In this document: positions 8,270 to 16,245 of the stretch, piece after piece
Numbering within the stretch: position 1 is the stretch's first letter
Layout of the letters: every line of letters starts with the position of its first letter
Assembly (NCBI GenBank): GCA_042691655.1
Contig: CP170506.1
Coordinates: 4,526,001 to 4,590,000, forward strand
Direction of reading: 5' to 3'
DNA: 64,000 nucleotides
DNA from: UBA695 sp042691655
Lineage (GTDB): Bacteria > Verrucomicrobiota > Verrucomicrobiia > Chthoniobacterales > Chthoniobacteraceae
Notes under the pieces: generated by a model
Database searches by the model: none
Told to the model about the DNA's origin: nothing
The model's input: the letters and a program-made list of their open reading frames with translations, nothing else
Program-made: the position numbers and the translations under genes

Positions 8270-9541
8270 CTACCGAATCTCCGCCGCGCCAAAGTACGGC
8301 TGGAGCGCCTCGGGGATTTTGATGCTGCCGTCGGCTTGCTGGTAGGTTTCCACGAGGGCGACGAAGAGGCGCGGCATGGCGGTCCCCGAGCCGTTGAGGG
8401 TGTGAACGAAGCGGTTTTTGCCTTCCGAATCCTTGAATTTCAGGTTCATCCGGCGGGCCTGGAAGTCGGTGTAGTTGGAACAGCTCGAGACTTCGAGGTA
8501 GGCGTTCTGGCCGGGTGCCCAGACTTCGATGTCGTAGGTGCGGGCCGAGCCGAAGCCCATGTCGCCGGTGCAAAGTTCGATGACCCGGTAGTGCAGGCCC
8601 AGGAGCTGGAGCACTTTTTCGGCGTTGCCGGTCAGTTTTTCCAGTTCGTCCCACGAGGTCTCGGGCGTGGCAAGCTTTACGAGCTCGACTTTGTCAAACT
8701 GGTGGACGCGGATGAGGCCCCGGGTTTCGCGGCCCGCCGAACCGGCTTCGCGGCGGAAGCACGGGGTGTAGGCGACGAGGCGCTTGGGAAGGTCGGCCTC
8801 GGCTAGGAGCTCCTCGCGGTGAAGGTTGGTGACGGGGACTTCCGCCGTGGGGGCCAGGAAGACTTCGCCGTTTTCGAGGCCGTACATGTCGTCCTCGAAT
8901 TTCGGGAGCTGGCCGGTGCCGATCATGGCATCGCGCCGAACGACGAAGGGTGGGCTGACTTCGAGGTACTCGTGCTGGCGGGTGTGGAGGTCGAGGCAGA
9001 AATTGATGAGCGCCCGCTCCAGCCGCGCGCCGGGGCCGGTGAAGCAGATGAACCCGCTGCCGCTGATCTTGGCGGCCCGCTCCGGGTCGAACAGATGGAG
9101 ATGGGCACCGAGCGCCATGTGATCGGCGGGGGCAAAGGCGTACTCCGGCTTGGTCCCCCAGACACGGACTTCGGGGTTGTCCTTGGCGTCAACGCCGATC
9201 GGGTTTTGATCGTAGGGCAGGTTGGGAAGCTGGAGGAGGAGATTGCGCTGGGCTTCGTCGGCCTGGGCGGTTTCGTCGTTGAGCTGGGTGATCTCCTCGC
9301 CGATGCCGCGAACCTGCGCTTCGAGGTCTTCGGAGGGTTCTTTTTTGGCCCGTTTCGCGCCGATTTCCTTGCTCAGACGTTTCCGGTCGGCGTTGAGCTG
9401 TTGGAGCCGGGTTTCGAGTTCGCGGCGGCGGCGGTCGCACGCCAGAATCTCGTCGATTTTAAGGTGCGCGTCGCCGTTGCGGGTAGCGAGCCGTTCGCGC
9501 ACGTAATCGGGTTTTTCGCGGATAAGCCTGATGTCGAGCAT
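8270..9541 (-). CDS. serS: Seryl-tRNA synthetase
   Basis: A 423-residue class II synthetase charging tRNA-Ser (and tRNA-Sec where present). Residues about 30-100 form the tRNA-binding coiled-coil arm (LETRLQQLNADRKRLSKEI to LNDETAQADEAQRN). Class II motif 2 is visible as CFRREAGSAGRETRGLIRVHQF, and motif 3 is in LNGSGTAMPRLFVALVE. The length is typical. The start MLDIRLIREKPDYV is the family N-terminus. It is flanked on both sides by family III repeats, so it is probably transcribed alone. Confidence 0.97.
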   Translation of the reverse strand: MLDIRLIREKPDYVRERLATRNGDAHLKIDEILACDRRRRELETRLQQLNADRKRLSKEIGAKRAKKEPSEDLEAQVRGIGEEITQLNDETAQADEAQRNLLLQLPNLPYDQNPIGVDAKDNPEVRVWGTKPEYAFAPADHMALGAHLHLFDPERAAKISGSGFICFTGPGARLERALINFCLDLHTRQHEYLEVSPPFVVRRDAMIGTGQLPKFEDDMYGLENGEVFLAPTAEVPVTNLHREELLAEADLPKRLVAYTPCFRREAGSAGRETRGLIRVHQFDKVELVKLATPETSWDELEKLTGNAEKVLQLLGLHYRVIELCTGDMGFGSARTYDIEVWAPGQNAYLEVSSCSNYTDFQARRMNLKFKDSEGKNRFVHTLNGSGTAMPRLFVALVETYQQADGSIKIPEALQPYFGAAEIR

Positions 9542-9610
9542 GGTGCCTAGAGAATAGCGGCTTGGCCCGGCACGACAACGGAAAATTGGGATTTTACCGC
9601 GGGGGCAGAA

Positions 9611-9744
9611 TTACACAGAGGACACGGAGGACACAGAGAGCACGGAGAATAAGGAAAGCGGGGGAACAGAGACTGGGCCATTAAAGCAAACCCTAAAAAG
9701 CCTCCTGCCTTTCCCTCCGTGTCCTCTGTGTCCTCTGTGGTGAA
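9611..9744. repeat. Inverted pair of family III repeats
   Basis: TTACACAGAGGACACGGAGG at 9611-9647 is inverted at 9715-9744 (CTCCGTGTCCTCTGTGTCC and on), enclosing about 67 bp. It is the same unit as at 7991-8021, 8225-8261 and 42061-42089. Confidence 0.8.
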
Positions 9745-9750
9745 AAAATC

Positions 9751-10107
9751 CTACTTCTTATGCTGATGGATGGTGACTTTGTTCCCGTCAGGGTCCTCGA
9801 CGATGGCCATGCGACAGACGGGGGTATCAAAAATCCCCATCGCCAGTTCGACGCCGTTGAGCTTCAAATTGGCCACGGTATCGTCGATGTCGTCCACCTC
9901 GAACGCGGCCACGGTTCCCTGGCTGGAGGGTTTCCACTCCGGCTGCATGTCGGTAATGGCAAAGGTGCCGCCGGGGAACTCGTACTCCACCCAATGGCCT
10001 TCGACGGCCTCGTGGGTGGATTTCAGCCCGAGGATGCCTTCGTAAAAGGTCTGGGCTCGGCGCATATCGGTGACGGGGGTGGCTACAAATGCGAGGTCGG
10101 TGATCAT
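9751..10107 (-). CDS. VOC-family (glyoxalase/bleomycin-resistance fold) protein
   Basis: A 118-residue protein with one vicinal-oxygen-chelate domain: the opening strand LAFVATPVTDMRRAQTFYEGILGLK and the closing part VCRMAIVEDPDGNKVTIHQHKK with its DPDGN turn. Possible metal ligands include a Glu in VEYEF and the Glu of IVEDPDGN. Members range from glyoxalase I to dioxygenases and antibiotic-binding proteins, so the substrate is not predictable. It is a single gene downstream of rnc on the same strand, separated by 261 bp. Confidence 0.85.
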   Translation of the reverse strand: MITDLAFVATPVTDMRRAQTFYEGILGLKSTHEAVEGHWVEYEFPGGTFAITDMQPEWKPSSQGTVAAFEVDDIDDTVANLKLNGVELAMGIFDTPVCRMAIVEDPDGNKVTIHQHKK

Positions 10108-10368
10108 ACGATGGAAAACGGATGCGGCTTTTGGGTTTAGTGCGGAAGATTTGCGCAGCTGGGGAAATGCCCGCTTGGGGCAAGTTATCCCCGACGTTCT
10201 TAAGATGATTTTATTTTTTTAAATAGAACTTCTTAATCTTAATTGTGTGAATAACCGCCTCCAGGAGCGTTCCACATCGGATTGGGGCGGGTTCCACGCG
10301 GAAATAAATCGGTGAAGAACTTGGAGGCGAATTGGGAACGGTGACCAAGAACTCTCGGGAGCCCGAAG

Positions 10369-11154
10369 TTAATCCCGCTTATTCGCAGTTGTTGGGACGT
10401 TATCCCCAACGTTATCCGCCTCCCAAAGCCGGGCCGTAAGCGCGTTGATGGCGGCGTCGACTTCGGCCTCTTTTTTGCTGCTGCCGCTGCCGTGCCCGAG
10501 GGCGATGCCGTTCCAGTTGACGGTGGCGTCAAAGTGCTTCTGATGCTCGGGCCCGGACTGCCCCACGATGTCGTAGCAGGGGCTGCGAGGGGAGAGGGCC
10601 TGGAGGATCTCCTGGAGGCGTCCCTTGGGGTTCACGTCCATGGGCTCGTGCTGGAGGTTCTGGATATCCGGCTCGGCTTCGCGCAGAACGAACTGCCGCA
10701 CGAGCTCCAAGTCGCTATCCAGGTACATGGCGCCGATCAATGCCTCGAAGGCGTCGGCCAGGGCAGAGGCCCGCAGGCGGCCGCCGCTGGATTCCTCGCC
10801 ACGGCCCATCATAAGGTACTCGCCGATGCCGATGGCGATGGCGTGGACTTTGAGCCCCTCGCGGGAGACGAGCCGCGAGCGCATTTTGGTGAGGTGCCCC
10901 TCGGGGAGCGTCGGGAATCGCTCGAAAAGATGCTTGGTGAAGATGAGCTGCAGGACGGCGTCACCCAGGAACTCGAGCCGCTGGTTGTCGAAATGATGGC
11001 GCTGGGTCTCGTGGCCCAGGGAGGGGTGGGTCAGCGCTTCGGCAAGAAGAAGCGAGTTGCGGAATTTATACTGAATCCGCTTTTCCAGGGGATTCATGAA
11101 GCTCGGCGGTGGGAGGTCGGGCGGGGGCGGTGCAGACGCTAACAAATCGGTCAT
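10369..11154 (-). CDS. rnc: Ribonuclease III
   Basis: A 261-residue double-strand-specific endoribonuclease for rRNA and mRNA processing. The catalytic domain has the signature DNQRLEFLGDAVLQLI and the second acidic helix ADAFEALIGAMYLDSDLE. The C-terminal dsRNA-binding domain runs from NPKGRLQEILQA to SKKEAEVDAAINAL. The start codon overlaps the stop of the upstream ORF by ATGA, so the two are co-transcribed and probably translationally coupled. The first 19 residues are Pro/Ala-rich and not conserved; a second Met (MNPLEKRIQYKF) is the alternative start. Confidence 0.95.
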   Translation of the reverse strand: MTDLLASAPPPPDLPPPSFMNPLEKRIQYKFRNSLLLAEALTHPSLGHETQRHHFDNQRLEFLGDAVLQLIFTKHLFERFPTLPEGHLTKMRSRLVSREGLKVHAIAIGIGEYLMMGRGEESSGGRLRASALADAFEALIGAMYLDSDLELVRQFVLREAEPDIQNLQHEPMDVNPKGRLQEILQALSPRSPCYDIVGQSGPEHQKHFDATVNWNGIALGHGSGSSKKEAEVDAAINALTARLWEADNVGDNVPTTANKRD

Positions 11155-11891
11155 TGGGGTTCTGGGTGTTCATCCAACCCAAACGCTTTGGCGAACTCCT
11201 GGACGGATCCGAGCATGGAGTTCAGGAAAATCGACACGGTCGTGAAAACGGCGGCATGTTCCTCGCGCGAAACGGCGATCCGTTCGCCCGGGTTCCACGT
11301 CCGCTGGTAATCGGCCAACCGCGGCTCCTTCTGGCCTTCCGCGGGAGGTTGGATGACTTTGAGTTGCAGGGTGACGGCGCCGTTTTGCGGAACGACACCT
11401 CCGGTATGAATAAAATGGTAGTGCAACGCGTGGAGGCTCTGCATCTGCGGCTCCAGGGGAACCGAGAGGCTGTAGCGTTCCTTGAGGTGCTTGAGACGCG
11501 CTGGAATGTCGACAGACCCGGTCTCGGCGTTGATTTCCGCGGCCAACGAGGCGAGATCGCCATTTCCGGATTGCTTGGCGACGTTGAATGAAACGAGGCC
11601 GCAGATTTTCCGGATATCCTCCAAGAAGACTTGGTTGAGGCCCAGGATGTCGCCCAGGCTGCTCTTGAAATTCCAGCGGGCCGCTTCGGCGCGGGCGGAC
11701 TCGAAGTTGAGCCGGAAGGGCGTGGAGGGCAGCCCGGCCACGGACCGGAAGACTTCCTCGTAACCCGCTTCGGTAACCACCCGGGTGCCTGCCCAGGTAA
11801 GGACCATCAGGTCGCCAAGGTGCTGGAGTGCGCCGACGTAACGCCGGCCGATATCGTTCAGGCTAATGGTCTGGGGTGCGGGGTCTGACAT
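11151..11891 (-). CDS. Uncharacterised protein coupled to rnc
   Basis: A 246-residue protein with no family I recognise. It is soluble, without signal peptide or membrane segment, and largely helical by composition. It begins MSDPAPQTISLNDIGRRYVG and contains a His-rich centre (MQSLHALHYHFIHTGG) and an acidic end (GLDEHPEPQ). Its TGA overlaps the rnc start as ATGA, which makes an operon with RNase III very likely. A role in RNA metabolism is only guilt by association. Confidence 0.75.
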   Translation of the reverse strand: MSDPAPQTISLNDIGRRYVGALQHLGDLMVLTWAGTRVVTEAGYEEVFRSVAGLPSTPFRLNFESARAEAARWNFKSSLGDILGLNQVFLEDIRKICGLVSFNVAKQSGNGDLASLAAEINAETGSVDIPARLKHLKERYSLSVPLEPQMQSLHALHYHFIHTGGVVPQNGAVTLQLKVIQPPAEGQKEPRLADYQRTWNPGERIAVSREEHAAVFTTVSIFLNSMLGSVQEFAKAFGLDEHPEPQ

Positions 11892-12002
11892 AAGAAACTA
11901 AGTCAACGCATAGGACAACGGCGCTTGGAGGTCAAGCTATCTACAGGGCAACTGCGTGGGCAATGGGGAGAATTGTGAGGATCAAGCTTGCAAGGGGCGG
12001 CT

Positions 12003-12416
12003 CTATGCGTCGGGGGGCAGCTGAGAAGTACAGTTGGGGCAGCGGGTGGCCTGCAGCGAGATCGTCGAGGTGCAGTAGGGGCACTCGCGGGTAGGCGACG
12101 GAGCCGGGGCGGGAGCGCGCAGGCGATTGATACCCCGGATGAGCAGAAAAATGGCGAACGCCATGATGAGAAACTGCACGAGGCTGTCCAGGAACGAGCC
12201 AATCCGGATGGTAGTCTCGCCGACGCCGGGGATCGGCAGGGGGATGCCCCATTGCTTGACGAAGTCGCTCGAACGGGTCAAGAGCCCGAGCGGCGGCATG
12301 AGGATGTCGGTGACGAGCGAATTGACGACTTTGGTGAAAGCCGCGCCGATGATAATGCCAACGGCAAGATCGAGGACACTGCCCTTCAGAGCGAATTCCT
12401 TAAACTCCTTAAGCAT
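12003..12416 (-). CDS. mscL: Large-conductance mechanosensitive channel with C-terminal zinc ribbon
   Basis: A 137-residue inner-membrane channel that opens on hypo-osmotic shock. The N-terminal amphipathic helix MLKEFKEFALKGSVLDLAVG and TM1 IIIGAAFTKVVNSLVTDI are typical, followed by the periplasmic loop and TM2 VQFLIMAFAIFLLIRGIN. The usual charged C-terminal helix is replaced by a short Pro/Ala linker and a zinc-ribbon pattern CPYCTSTI...RCPNC (two CxxC pairs). The start was chosen at MLKEF because this is the universal MscL N-terminus; an upstream ATG adds 16 unrelated residues. Confidence 0.93.
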   Translation of the reverse strand: MLKEFKEFALKGSVLDLAVGIIIGAAFTKVVNSLVTDILMPPLGLLTRSSDFVKQWGIPLPIPGVGETTIRIGSFLDSLVQFLIMAFAIFLLIRGINRLRAPAPAPSPTRECPYCTSTISLQATRCPNCTSQLPPDA

Positions 12417-12491
12417 GGCTTTTTTTGTCAGAATTTCGGAAAAAGCGACACAGGAAATATTCATGGGGTGTGGGACGCGGCGGTCCTGTGG

Positions 12492-13322
12492 CTATTCTCC
12501 CGCGGCCCGGCGATCGGCGGCGGCAAGCCGGGAGGCGAAGGTGTCGTAGAGCCCGGCGCGGAAGAGGCGCGGCAGGGCTTCGTAGGCGGCGTCGGCCAGC
12601 GGGCCCTCCTGGCGTCCAAGGCCGCTCTGGATGTAGATGGCCAGGCGCAGAAGCTCGGCCAAGTCGGTAAAACGAAGCTCGGCGCGCTCTTCGTCGGAGC
12701 CCTTGAATGCCCGCTCGGCGCTCTCGAAATCAATGATGAAGACGCGGACCGGCGCGGTGCAGACGACTAGGTTGTGCAGCTCCAGGTCGCGGTGGAAGAA
12801 GGCGCGGGCATGGAGGGCTTCGAGCTGTGCAAAGGCTTCCTCAGCTAGTTTCCAGAGGCCGATGAGGGTGGCCGGAGGGGTCTGCTGGGCGAGTCCGAGG
12901 CAGCGCTCCTGGGGCTGAACATCGGTAAAGGGGGAGAGGCGGCTTAGGGGGCTGCCGGGTAGGAATGCGGAGCGGATGGAGTTGGCGTCGAAGCCGATCG
13001 GTTCGGGCGCGCCGAGGATTTTGGCGGCGGTGAGGTGGTTCTCGTATTCCACCTTCGGGTCGCCGTGGAAGCTCCAGGGCTGGTAGGTCTTGACGAAGTG
13101 GATGGGGTAGCGCTGGGCCAGCGGGAAGGCGGCCCGGGTCTCGCGCCCGGCGATGACGAGGTCCATGTGGACCAGTTCGCGGCCGTCGGGGCCCATCTTG
13201 CGGGCGATGGTGCGGAGGGAAAAATCTTTGTCGCGCGGATCGGTGAGGAGATAGCGCAGCGATTCGTTGATTTCAATCCGGTGAAACGGCGAGAGAGGGA
13301 CGGGGGCGTTTTCTGGAATCAT
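12492..13322 (-). CDS. Protein-kinase-fold phosphotransferase (LPS/Kdo-kinase-like)
   Basis: A 276-residue protein with a kinase-like fold. The catalytic loop is HARAFFHRDLELHNLVV (HRD with the downstream Asn) and the metal-binding segment is VFIIDFESAERA, with DFE in place of DFG. An upstream VKTYQPWSFHGDPKVEYENH could provide the ATP-site Lys and Glu. This pattern resembles WaaP/Kdo-kinase-type enzymes that phosphorylate LPS core sugars, but also small-molecule kinases. It is placed downstream of a large inverted-repeat region and upstream of mscL on the same strand. The kinase fold is well supported, the substrate is not. Confidence 0.75.
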   Translation of the reverse strand: MIPENAPVPLSPFHRIEINESLRYLLTDPRDKDFSLRTIARKMGPDGRELVHMDLVIAGRETRAAFPLAQRYPIHFVKTYQPWSFHGDPKVEYENHLTAAKILGAPEPIGFDANSIRSAFLPGSPLSRLSPFTDVQPQERCLGLAQQTPPATLIGLWKLAEEAFAQLEALHARAFFHRDLELHNLVVCTAPVRVFIIDFESAERAFKGSDEERAELRFTDLAELLRLAIYIQSGLGRQEGPLADAAYEALPRLFRAGLYDTFASRLAAADRRAAGE

Positions 13323-13349
13323 AGGCCGGGAGAGGTCCTTCCTTTTTTA

Positions 13350-13508
13350 GGGCACCTCTGGAAACCGAGGCACGTCATCCACTTTGTCTTTTTGCGCCCT
13401 TATGGCCCCATTTTTCAGTCAATATTGATGAATATTGCCCGAAAAATGGGGCCATAAGGGCATCAAAAATCCTTCGTGGCTGCCATACCCCGGTTTCCAG
13501 AGGTGCCC
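13350..13508. repeat. Nested long inverted repeat, MITE-like
   Basis: The outer arms are 18 nt, 13350-13367 and 13491-13508 (GGGCACCTCTGGAAACCG and exact inverse). The inner arms are 21 nt and perfect, 13396-13416 and 13441-13461 (core TTATGGCCCCATTTTTC). The loop contains AATATTGATGAATATT. Bases between outer and inner arms pair only in part. The outer arm motif recurs at 55653-55674. Confidence 0.85.
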
Positions 13509-13555
13509 TTTATGCAATCAAGCGTTGCTTGGGGCGCTTGGCAAGAACAACCGGG

Positions 13556-13632
13556 CACAAAAAGGACGCGGCCCTGAAGTGTACTTCCGTTTTGGGTTCC
13601 ACTTCAGAGTCGCGCCATTAAAAGTATCGGAC
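13556..13632 (-). repeat. Hairpin element A (conserved box plus U-rich tail)
   Basis: Read on the minus strand it has the box CCGATACTTTTAATGGCGCG, a long imperfect stem (CTGAAGTG with CACTTCAG and flanking G-U-compatible pairs) and the exit CGCGTCCTTTTTGTG. Two more copies are at 21597-21664 and 21725-21799. Here it lies about 230 bp upstream of the kinase-like ORF. Confidence 0.7.
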
Positions 13633-13663
13633 TGCGTGCAACGAATGGCCGGGTGGTGGATGC

Positions 13664-13828
13664 TTATACGACTTTCACAGTCAGAAGCCCATAAATAGCT
13701 GGTCTTTTTGGCGCGAGGCGGCGTTGTCAGCCTCGGGCAGTATCACAGATACAGCCCAAGGCTTCCGCCTTGCCTCACTCCAAAAATCCGGCGCTCTTTA
13801 CGGGCCTCTGACTATGAAAGTCGTATTA
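13664..13828. repeat. 165-bp element with 27-nt inverted ends
   Basis: The left end 13664-13690 (ATACGACTTTCACAGTCAGA core) and right end 13802-13828 match as inverted repeats at 24 of 27 positions. The inner 111 bp have no recognisable gene. It has MITE-like architecture. Confidence 0.65.
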
Positions 13829-13829
13829 C

Positions 13830-13870
13830 AAAAGAAGAGGGCCGCCCCACGCGGATGCGCAAGGCGGCCC
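13830..13870 (-). terminator. Intrinsic terminator of glnN
   Basis: On the minus strand an eight-base-pair stem (GGGCCGCC with GGCGGCCC) with a 16-base loop is followed by TCTTCTTTTG. It starts about 30 bp after the glnN stop. Confidence 0.7.
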
Positions 13871-13899
13871 AAACTTTTGCCTAATTTGGAAAGTGCTTC

Positions 13900-16068
13900 T
13901 TACTTGATGAAGAGCATTTCCTGGTAGGTCGGCAGCGGCCAGAGGTCGTCGGCCACGACGGCTTCGAGAGCGTCGACGACGGAACGGACTTCGGCGAGGG
14001 CCGGGATGACGGCGTCGCGGTAGTGGGTCGCTTCGGCTATGAGGCCGCCGCTGACTTCCTGCGCGTGGACGCATTCCAGCTTGCTGACCGCGGCGAGGAG
14101 ACCCTTGGAGAGGGCGGCAACCTCGGTGAGGACGGTCGTGTCGGCTTCGACGCCAGCGGCTTTCGTCTTGGAGGCGCTGTCGGCGAGTTCGCTCTGGTAG
14201 CGAACGGCAGCCGGGTAGATGGTGGTTTTGGCGATCTCAACGACGAGGTTGGCCTCGACGTTGACGGTCTTGACGTACTGTTCGAACCCGATTTCCTCGC
14301 GGGCTTCGAGCTCGCGCTTGGTCAGGATGCCGAATTTCTCGAAGGCGGCGATCGTGGTCGGGTAGGTGTAGGCCGGGAGGGCGTCCACCGTGGTCTTGAG
14401 GTTCGGCAGTCCGCGCTGGGCGGCTTCGGCGTGCCATTCTTCGGAGTAGCCGTTGCCGTTGAAGATGACCTTGCCGTGTTCATTGACGATCTTCTGGAGG
14501 ACGTTCTGGATGGTCTCGTTGAGCTTCTCCGGAGCGACCTTCTCGAGTTCCGTGGCGATGTAGTCCAGGGACTCGGCGATGATGACGTTGAGGACGGCGA
14601 TGCCAGGGGCGACGGGCTGGTTGGAACCGACTGCGCGGAATTCGAACTTGTTGCCGGTGAAGGCGAACGGGCTCGTGCGGTTACGGTCGCCAGCGTCCTT
14701 CGGGAGCGGAGGCAGGGTGTCGACGCCGATGTTGATGGTGCCGCCAGATTTGCTGGTCTTGGCTCCACCCTTGCGGATCTGCTCGAACACGTCGGCGAGC
14801 TGTTCGCCGAGGAAGATGGAGATGATGGCGGGAGGCGCTTCGTTGGCTCCGAGGCGGTGATCGTTTCCGGCGCTGGCGACGACGGCGCGCAGGAGCGCGG
14901 CGTGGATGTCAACGGCACGGATGACGGCGCCCACGAAGAGCAGGAACTGGGCGTTGGCGTGAGGCGTTTCGCCGGGTTCGAGCAGGTTGCCCTGCGTGGA
15001 GTTGCCCAAGGAGACGTTGAGGTGCTTGCCGCTGCCGTTGACGCCCGCGAAGGGCTTCTCGGCGAGGAGCGCGGTCAGGCCGTACTTGGTGGCGACGCCG
15101 CGAAGCGTGGACATGACAAGCTGCTGGTGATCGGCGGCGAGGTTGCTGGTCTCATAGACCGGGGCGACTTCGTACTGGGCCGGGGCCACTTCGTTGTGGC
15201 GGGTCTTGACCGGGATGCCGAGCTTGAAGAGTTCGCGTTCGGAGTCCTGCATGAACGCGAGAACGCGCTCGGGGATGATGCCGAAGTACTGGTCTTCGAA
15301 TTCCTGGCCCTTGGGCGAGGGAGCGCCGAAAAGCGTGCGGCCTGCGTTGAGCAGGTCGGGGCGGGCGTAGTAGAAGTTGCGGTCGATCAGGAAGTATTCC
15401 TGCTCGGCGCCGGCCGTGGAGGCGACGGGAGCTACTTTTTCGTGACCGAAGAGGGCCAGAATGCGCTGGGCCTGGATGTTGAGAGCCTGCGCGGCGCGGA
15501 GCAGCGGGGTCTTGTTATCAAGGATGTCGCCGGTCCAGGAAATGAAGGCCGTCGGGATGTAAAGGGTGGTGCCGTTCGGGCTCTCGCGGATGTAAGCGGG
15601 GCTGGTGACGTCCCAGACGGTGTAACCGCGGGCTTCAGCGGTGGAGCGAATGCCGCCACTCGGGAAGGAGGAGGCGTCGGGCTCACCTTGGATGAGCGTT
15701 TTGCCGGAGAATTCGGTGATCGCGGAGCCTACGCCTTCCGGAGAGAGGAAGGAATCGTGCTTGGCGGCGGGAAGGCCGGTCAGCGGATAGAAGACGTGGG
15801 CGTAGTGGGTGGCGCCTTTTTCCAAGGCCCAGTTCTTGATCGCGGTGGCGACGACGTCGGCAACGGTCGGGTCGAGTTTCGCACCGCTTTCGATGGTCTT
15901 GAGGACGCTTTTGGCGATGTCTTTGGGAAGGCGTTTTTTGATTTCCGCCGGGCCGAAGACGTTGGAACCGTAGAGGTCGGCCGAAAAGACGCTACGGAAA
16001 TCCGTTTCGCTCGGCTTGTACTCAGTCACGGCCTTGATTGCTTGGAGTCTGGAGATGCTTGCGCTCAT
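13900..16068 (-). CDS. glnN: Glutamine synthetase, type III
   Basis: A 722-residue enzyme making glutamine from glutamate, ammonia and ATP. Type III is identified by length (about 700-730 residues) and family motifs: AGAEQEYFLIDRNFYYARPD with the metal-binding Glu pair, KTRHNEVAPAQYEVAP, EKPFAGVNGSGKHLNVSL, GNDHRLGANEAPPAIISIF and NRTSPFAFTGNKFEFRAVGS. The C-terminal extension EEIGFEQYVKTVNVEANLV is also GSIII-specific. It is a single gene with its own terminator; no glnB or amtB partner is near. Regulation is not visible. Confidence 0.97.
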   Translation of the reverse strand: MSASISRLQAIKAVTEYKPSETDFRSVFSADLYGSNVFGPAEIKKRLPKDIAKSVLKTIESGAKLDPTVADVVATAIKNWALEKGATHYAHVFYPLTGLPAAKHDSFLSPEGVGSAITEFSGKTLIQGEPDASSFPSGGIRSTAEARGYTVWDVTSPAYIRESPNGTTLYIPTAFISWTGDILDNKTPLLRAAQALNIQAQRILALFGHEKVAPVASTAGAEQEYFLIDRNFYYARPDLLNAGRTLFGAPSPKGQEFEDQYFGIIPERVLAFMQDSERELFKLGIPVKTRHNEVAPAQYEVAPVYETSNLAADHQQLVMSTLRGVATKYGLTALLAEKPFAGVNGSGKHLNVSLGNSTQGNLLEPGETPHANAQFLLFVGAVIRAVDIHAALLRAVVASAGNDHRLGANEAPPAIISIFLGEQLADVFEQIRKGGAKTSKSGGTINIGVDTLPPLPKDAGDRNRTSPFAFTGNKFEFRAVGSNQPVAPGIAVLNVIIAESLDYIATELEKVAPEKLNETIQNVLQKIVNEHGKVIFNGNGYSEEWHAEAAQRGLPNLKTTVDALPAYTYPTTIAAFEKFGILTKRELEAREEIGFEQYVKTVNVEANLVVEIAKTTIYPAAVRYQSELADSASKTKAAGVEADTTVLTEVAALSKGLLAAVSKLECVHAQEVSGGLIAEATHYRDAVIPALAEVRSVVDALEAVVADDLWPLPTYQEMLFIK

Positions 16069-16245
16069 GGTGAGATAGTGAGAGCCGCAAAATTAGCATC
16101 TTCGATGCCAAAGGCTAGTGAGAAATTCTTTTCCTCTGTCGGGGTTATCCCACCCCCCGGTTTCGGGGGCACAAGGGGGGGTGGTGCGGGCGGAAAATGG
16201 CCAAAGTTAGCCAGCGGTGGCTAAATCAAGACACATTTTAGACAC

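Larger units (their letters stand above)
13323..13899. other. 577-bp intergenic region packed with inverted repeats
   Basis: No gene was recognised between the kinase-like ORF and glnN. From left to right it holds a nested palindrome (13350-13508), hairpin element A (13556-13632), a pair of 27-nt inverted repeats (13664-13690 and 13802-13828) and the glnN terminator (13830-13870). Each is listed separately. Confidence 0.7.
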
